Source: a candidate division KSB1 bacterium
GTDB taxonomy: Bacteria; Zhuqueibacterota; Zhuqueibacteria; Oleimicrobiales; Geothermoviventaceae
Length of the DNA stretch: 48,263 nt
NCBI GenBank assembly: GCA_034506315.1
Contig: JAPDPT010000021.1
Coordinates: forward strand, 1-48,263
Reading direction: 5' to 3'
Below, piece after piece: positions 44,182 through 48,263 of this stretch. The position numbers and the translations under genes were made by a program. The notes beneath the pieces were generated by a model that worked only from the letters and a program-made list of their open reading frames with translations, was not told the DNA's origin and searched no databases. How positions within the stretch are numbered: the first letter of the stretch is position 1; each line of letters opens with the position of its first letter.

Positions 44182-44210
44182 AATGTAATACCAACCTCCC
44201 CAAAAATCAA
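44182..44210 (-). promoter_or_regulatory. Promoter of the tRNA-Val/thrS unit
   Basis: On the minus strand, TTGATT (44210-44205) and TACATT (44187-44182) are spaced by 17 bases, a good sigma-70-type pair. The start would fall near 44175, about ten bases before the mature tRNA 5' end. Confidence 0.55.
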
Positions 44211-44430
44211 GGGAATTTTGCCCTCCCGCGGGTCTAGCAGTTCTCGGAGAAGTGGAACCACCCAGCAGCTGTCCTCGCCACGTCCTCTCATGCACTCCCT
44301 GTATCACTCTGGAGCAGCCTGTGGCCGACCCGTGGTCCTAGTCTGCCTATCCCCGCACAACCTCTGACCCCCAAGCGGGCACGTCCCTTGCAGCACCGCG
44401 TACCGAACATCGACGCGGAGGATACGGGCA

Positions 44431-44670
44431 ATGCACTCGGTGGAGTTCACGGAGCTCATCATCACGTGCGAGGCATGCGGGAACGTCTACAGGTACCCCA
44501 TCCACTCGCAAGAGGAAAGTCGGGCGATCTTTGAGCACTTCCGGTGCGACAACAACTGCGGACGCAACTTGTACAGCTTCATTACACTGGGCAAACTCCG
44601 CTTTCCCTCATCCTCGTCAGGTTCGGAAGATGGGAAGGTGGGTCATCCCCCAGAACACGACAGCCCGTGA
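44431..44670 (+). CDS. Small zinc-ribbon-like protein, unknown function
   Basis: 79 residues, alone on the plus strand between two minus-strand tRNA genes. The ATG is preceded by GGAGG nine bases upstream. Two cysteine pairs (TCEACGNVY near 12-17, and RCDNNCGRNL near 39-43) are spaced like a zinc ribbon. The tail from about residue 58 is serine- and proline-rich and looks disordered. The final codons lie inside the hairpin that follows tRNA-Ala on the other strand. No family is recognised; a regulator or metal-binding accessory protein is possible. Confidence 0.55.
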   Translation: MHSVEFTELIITCEACGNVYRYPIHSQEESRAIFEHFRCDNNCGRNLYSFITLGKLRFPSSSSGSEDGKVGHPPEHDSP

Positions 44671-44685
44671 AGGTCACGGGCTGTC
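44659..44685. terminator. Perfect 12-bp hairpin beside tRNA-Ala
   Basis: GACAGCCCGTGA and TCACGGGCTGTC pair without mismatch across a three-base loop. On the minus strand it begins five bases past tRNA-Ala; on the plus strand it contains the end of the zinc-ribbon gene. No U run follows on either strand, so it may be a bidirectional terminator that needs help, or a processing or stability element. Confidence 0.55.
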
Positions 44686-44689
44686 ATGG

Positions 44690-44762
<73 letters not shown>

Positions 44763-44814
44763 AGGACACCCAATATTACGATCCCCGACGTTCAAATGCA
44801 ATCTCTTTTTGATG

Positions 44815-45579
44815 CTAGAGGCGCCTCATTAGGCTAAGCAGCTTCAGCTTCCAGACCATCCAGATCGCCTCCCGGACGATCCGCTTAGACATCTTTGAAC
44901 TACCCGCCTCTCTATCCACGAAGATGATGGGCACCTCGCACAGACGGAAGCCCTTCTTCCAGGCACGGTATTTCATCTCGATCTGGAATGCGTACCCGTC
45001 CGATTGGATTCGGTCGAGGTCCAAAGCGGCCAGGACTTCACGCCTGTATGCCTTAAACCCACTGGTACAGTCTTTCACGGGGAGGCCAGTGACCATCCTC
45101 ACGTACCAGTTACCGCCGAGGCTCAGCAACAACCGCCGGAGAGGCCAATTAACGACGTTCACGCCAGTAATATACCGCGAGCCTATGGCCACATCGCTCC
45201 CCTCTAAAGCCGAGAGCAAGCGGGGAAGGTCATCGGGATTATGGGAAAGGTCGGCGTCCATTTCGACCACGATTTCATAGTCGCGTGCCAGGGCAAACTT
45301 GAACCCTGCGACGTAGGCCGACCCCAGCCCCCTTTTCCCCTCTCGCATAATCAGAAACAGGTTATCCCGGTAAACCTCTTGTAGCTGACGGACAAGCTGA
45401 GCCGTTCCATCCGGCGATCCGTCGTCGACAACCAGGACATCCAAACCGGAAATCGGCTGGGCGAAGACCCGAGGCAGAAGGCGACTGATGTTCTGGGCCT
45501 CATTGTAGGTGGGAATGATCGTGAGAACCTTCCGGCCCGCGTCCTTAGCAGCCGATGCGTGATCCGGCACGTGTTCCAT
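44815..45579 (-). CDS. DPM1-like polyprenol-phosphate glycosyltransferase (GT2)
   Basis: 254 residues. The ATG at 45579 follows GGAGG ten bases upstream. It overlaps the RmlD-like gene by 35 bases. The GT-A fold shows TIIPTYNEAQNI, the nucleotide-binding VVDDGSPDGTA and the metal motif EMDADLSHNP. KDCTSGFKAYRREVL is characteristic of dolichyl-phosphate mannose synthases and their bacterial kin. The C-terminus has an amphipathic stretch but no strong membrane helices. It probably loads mannose or a related sugar on a polyprenol carrier for envelope glycans. The donor sugar is not certain. Confidence 0.9.
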   Translation of the reverse strand: MEHVPDHASAAKDAGRKVLTIIPTYNEAQNISRLLPRVFAQPISGLDVLVVDDGSPDGTAQLVRQLQEVYRDNLFLIMREGKRGLGSAYVAGFKFALARDYEIVVEMDADLSHNPDDLPRLLSALEGSDVAIGSRYITGVNVVNWPLRRLLLSLGGNWYVRMVTGLPVKDCTSGFKAYRREVLAALDLDRIQSDGYAFQIEMKYRAWKKGFRLCEVPIIFVDREAGSSKMSKRIVREAIWMVWKLKLLSLMRRL

Positions 45580-46501
45580 TCGCGTCGGTCCTCCGTCTTG
45601 TGCCGAGGGGGTCGTAGCCAAGGTGCTCTCGCATCAGGGTTAAGCCATCGCGGATGCCGCGCATCTCAATCGAGAACCGCTTGCGTGCTTTGTCCCACCG
45701 AAGCCCGCTTTGGAGAGGACGCGGAGCAAGTTGCCCCAGCTCGGATGTACAAATCGCGCCGATGGCCTCAGCCGAGAAGCCAAAGACCTCCGCCACCGCT
45801 TGCGCAAAGGTACGCCGGTCCACGAAATCAGGACCGCCAAGGTGATAGACACCCCGCGCTTCGGCCGCCACGAGTGTCCAGATGGCAACCGCCAGGTCGT
45901 CTGCGAGGGTGGGGTTGCCGACCTGGTCGCTGACGACCTGAAAGGGCGCCCCGCTCCCCAGCTTGTCCAGCACCCAGTGCACGAAATTCGGTCGCACACC
46001 GGGGACATGGCCATAGAGTACGTTGGTGCGGACGATAAGGAATTCGACCCCATCGTCTTGCAGGACTCGTTCGCTGGCGAGCTTGGAGCGGCCGTAAACT
46101 CCGAGCGGAGCGGGCTCATCCTCTTCCCCGTACGGCCCCGAGCTCCCGTCGAAAACGTAGTCCGTAGAGAGCTGCAGTAGACGCGCTCCGATCCCTTTTG
46201 CCGCCGCGGCAAGAAACCCCACAGCCTCCACGTTGACCCGCCAGCAGGCTTCACGGTCCCGCTCGCAGGCGTCCACGTTCGTGAAGGCTGCGGTGTTGAT
46301 GATCCAGTCGACGTTCCCGCTTTCTACGAGACGGCGCGTAGCCTCGCGGTCAGTGATGTCCAGACATTGGTAGGCATCGGGACGATAGAACCCTGTTCCC
46401 GGCCCGTGAAGATCCACGCCGATCGTGTAGGCCCAATTCGGCTGGTACTGTAGCAGCTTTTGTCCAAGAAGCCCCTGACACCCGGTGATCAGAACAACCA
46501 T
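45545..46501 (-). CDS. RmlD-like sugar-nucleotide reductase (extended SDR)
   Basis: 318 residues. The cofactor motif TGCQGLLGQKL starts at residue 6 and NTAAFTNVDACE is the RmlD-type substrate segment. STDYVFDG and the catalytic pair in VYGRSKLASE complete the active site. The family reduces dTDP-4-keto-6-deoxy sugars, as in the last step to dTDP-rhamnose. RmlA, RmlB and RmlC are not in the window, so the exact product is open. The start overlaps the kinase gene by 13 bases and the end overlaps the glycosyltransferase by 35, so the three are tightly coupled. Confidence 0.85.
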   Translation of the reverse strand: MVVLITGCQGLLGQKLLQYQPNWAYTIGVDLHGPGTGFYRPDAYQCLDITDREATRRLVESGNVDWIINTAAFTNVDACERDREACWRVNVEAVGFLAAAAKGIGARLLQLSTDYVFDGSSGPYGEEDEPAPLGVYGRSKLASERVLQDDGVEFLIVRTNVLYGHVPGVRPNFVHWVLDKLGSGAPFQVVSDQVGNPTLADDLAVAIWTLVAAEARGVYHLGGPDFVDRRTFAQAVAEVFGFSAEAIGAICTSELGQLAPRPLQSGLRWDKARKRFSIEMRGIRDGLTLMREHLGYDPLGTRRRTDANGTRAGSRIGC

Positions 46502-47523
46502 GATGAGCCTGTGCGTACTGAGGATTGTGTGCCCTCCCCCGTCGGGTCGGGGAGTGGGGAAATCGGTTCTGGGACTTCCCCAACGAAGCCTCCCTCAGGT
46601 TCCCTGAACCTGCTGAGTTGAGCCAGCTCCTCGGAACCGCGGAGGGTACACTTGAAGCCAGCCACCCGATTGGCGAAGCGTGCAGCCTCCCGTGGTCCAG
46701 TTCCCCTGAGGAAGCTCGCCAGGAACGCTACCGCAAACGTGTCGCCGCAGCCTGTGGGATCAACCACCGGAACCCGCAGCGGAGGCAGGTGTTCGAGCGC
46801 CACGACCTCGTCCTCCTGGCGCTGAGCTAGAATGGATCCCTTTTCCCCAAGGGTAATGTTCACCACGCGGACCCGGGAGTCAGGGCTGAAGACCGAACCC
46901 AACAGGAATTTCTTTAACGCTTCAACGTGGTTGGCTACGTTCGGCATCCGGGCTAGGCACGCCGCTTCCCTTTCGTTCATCTGCAGAAGATCGGCGGTTC
47001 GGGCATACCTCTTCCAGTATTTCGGGTAGCGGTAATATCGGGAACCATCGGAACCGATTCCGAGCGTGAGGGAGTGGATGTCCAGATAGACGCTGGCGCG
47101 GGAAGAATTGGCCAAAGTTTGGAGTGCACAGAGTCGTACATCCTTTCCGGTAATGAAGTTGACGAGGCATACGTTGGCCTCCAGGGCGGGCTCGAGATCC
47201 TCTGGCCCGAGCGGAGGCATAGGAGGTGTGGTGTACTCCACCCGTTCCACAGGCGACGTATAAACCAGCGTCACCTGCGTGTTTTCCCGCTTGGACCATC
47301 GGATTCCGTCGAGACAAAGGTTCGGGAACTTGGCGAAAGCCGATAGGACGGCCGGGTAGATATCCGCGCCGACCCGGCAGATCGGAATCAGTTCCCAGTC
47401 CGAAGGGAAAAGATGGGCGGCCGCGATGACTGTGTAATAGATTCCCCCCAGCGACCTGGTTTCCGTGGCGTCGACGTGAAGAATCCGGTCAGAGACTATG
47501 GTTCCGAGGATAGCGACCTTCAT
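46489..47523 (-). CDS. PfkB-family sugar/nucleoside kinase
   Basis: 344 residues. The C-terminal signature PVVDPTGCGDTFAVAFLASFL holds the catalytic Asp and the anion hole. The N-terminus VAILGTIVSDRILHVDATETRSLGGI has the substrate-side aspartate and glycine motif. The central part is a ribokinase fold (VRVVNITLGEKGS). The last 35 residues are low-complexity. It could phosphorylate a sugar for the reductase and transferase downstream, or act on an unrelated carbohydrate; the family does not decide this. Confidence 0.88.
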   Translation of the reverse strand: MKVAILGTIVSDRILHVDATETRSLGGIYYTVIAAAHLFPSDWELIPICRVGADIYPAVLSAFAKFPNLCLDGIRWSKRENTQVTLVYTSPVERVEYTTPPMPPLGPEDLEPALEANVCLVNFITGKDVRLCALQTLANSSRASVYLDIHSLTLGIGSDGSRYYRYPKYWKRYARTADLLQMNEREAACLARMPNVANHVEALKKFLLGSVFSPDSRVRVVNITLGEKGSILAQRQEDEVVALEHLPPLRVPVVDPTGCGDTFAVAFLASFLRGTGPREAARFANRVAGFKCTLRGSEELAQLSRFREPEGGFVGEVPEPISPLPDPTGEGTQSSVRTGSSWLF

Positions 47524-47575
47524 ATGTTCCCTAATTCCGGCCCAGTAGGGTAGCCCAGTTTAGAAAGGTCCCGGA

Positions 47576-48263
47576 TCAGTGGTAGGGGTAAAAGACATAG
47601 AACAACAGGGACATTCCACCCAGAACCCACATGCCGGGCTTGACCTCCCTTGCCCGCCCGCTAATGCCCTTGAGCAAGGGATACAGAACGAAGCCGCTGG
47701 TCATCCCAACACCAATGTTGTACGTGAAGCTCATAAGGACCACCGTCGCGAAGCAGGGAACGTATTCCGTGAAGTCATCGGTCCGGAGCTGGGAGGCCGA
47801 TTGGAGCATTAGCAGGCCCACGACAATCAAAGCCGGTCCGTAGGCAAACGCGGGGATGGACGTAAAGAAGGGAGCGAAGAATAGGCATAAGAGGAAGAGG
47901 ATGGCCACAACTACGGCGGTCAATCCGCTACGCCCCCCCTCCTCTATGCCTGCGGCGCTCTCCACATAGGTGCCGGTAGTTGTTGTCCCCAGGAGGGCAC
48001 CCGCCACCGTAGCCAGGGCATCGGCCAGCATAGGCTTCTCGATCTCAGGAAGGTTGCCGTGTTCATCGAGAAATCCTGCCCGTGCCGACACCCCTATTAG
48101 AGTGCCCAACGTATCTACAAAGTCCATCACGAAGACGGTCAGAATCACGCTGAAGAACCCCCACTGAAGCGCTCCCAGGACGTCCAACTTCAAGAACACG
48201 GGGCCCAGTGCCGGCGGTAAGCTCACGAACTCCTCGGGCGGCTTGGAGACGCCCACGGCGTAG
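47576..48263 (-). CDS. NCS2-family purine permease (AzgA-like), C-terminal part
   Basis: The frame is still open at the window edge, so the N-terminal half is missing; about 229 codons are seen. Family motifs are DTLGTLIGVSARAGF, KPMLADALATVAGALLGTTTTGTY and VESAAGIEEGGRSGL, which carry the substrate and proton-coupling residues of guanine/hypoxanthine permeases. Five or six membrane helices follow to the end. It takes up purine bases. It is 52 bases upstream of the kinase gene on the same strand, but a functional link is not evident. Confidence 0.88.
   Translation of the reverse strand, partial: YAVGVSKPPEEFVSLPPALGPVFLKLDVLGALQWGFFSVILTVFVMDFVDTLGTLIGVSARAGFLDEHGNLPEIEKPMLADALATVAGALLGTTTTGTYVESAAGIEEGGRSGLTAVVVAILFLLCLFFAPFFTSIPAFAYGPALIVVGLLMLQSASQLRTDDFTEYVPCFATVVLMSFTYNIGVGMTSGFVLYPLLKGISGRAREVKPGMWVLGGMSLLFYVFYPYH

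Overview
This window comes from a moderately GC-rich bacterial chromosome. It is densely packed, intron-free, and has many overlapping start and stop codons. There are no phage, IS or CRISPR signatures. Housekeeping gene order (thrS-infC-rpmI-rplT-pheS-pheT-zapB-like-zapA-rny-ymdB-folD, and radA-tgt-yajC-fmt-rsmB-PASTA-rpe) together with GTG and TTG starts would fit an uncultured lineage near the FCB group (Calditrichota or KSB1-like). That placement is inferred from gene order and remembered families, not from a tree.

Left part (1-4704, + strand): a three-gene oxidoreductase operon. It holds the 3' end of an enoate-reductase/GltD-type Fe-S flavoprotein, a fumarate-reductase-like FAD protein and an SDR dehydrogenase; the substrate is unknown. 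Next (about 4940-11132, + strand) is a redox island. It begins with an Rrf2 regulator that has a clear promoter and an overlapping palindrome. Then come a NapH-like membrane polyferredoxin, a methyltransferase, an M24-fold protein with a damaged metal site, an SRPBCC protein, a MIP18/DUF59 protein, a four-helix heme-copper-oxidase-like membrane protein, and an octaheme cytochrome c of the hydroxylamine-oxidoreductase type. This is the most unusual part of the window and may be a nitrogen-oxide or redox-stress module.

Middle (11385-22877, mainly + strand): uvrC, a TolB-like beta-propeller lipoprotein, carA-carB, a TPR protein with a small divergent membrane protein, and a sugar-1-phosphate nucleotidylyltransferase. 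From 23040 to the end almost everything is on the - strand. It starts with a Tat-signal PLP enzyme, followed by a translation and cell-envelope operon (radA to the site-2 protease) in which several neighbours share ATGA junctions.

Right part (33179-48263, - strand): a tRNA-Arg sits directly behind folD. The long thrS...folD translation, division and RNA-decay operon carries a strong RNA hairpin between zapA and rny. tRNA-Val, with a recognisable promoter, precedes thrS across a perfect 12-bp hairpin. Further right are a small zinc-ribbon-like protein (+ strand), tRNA-Ala, a compact sugar operon (PfkB kinase, RmlD-like reductase, DPM1-like glycosyltransferase) and a truncated NCS2 purine permease at the edge.
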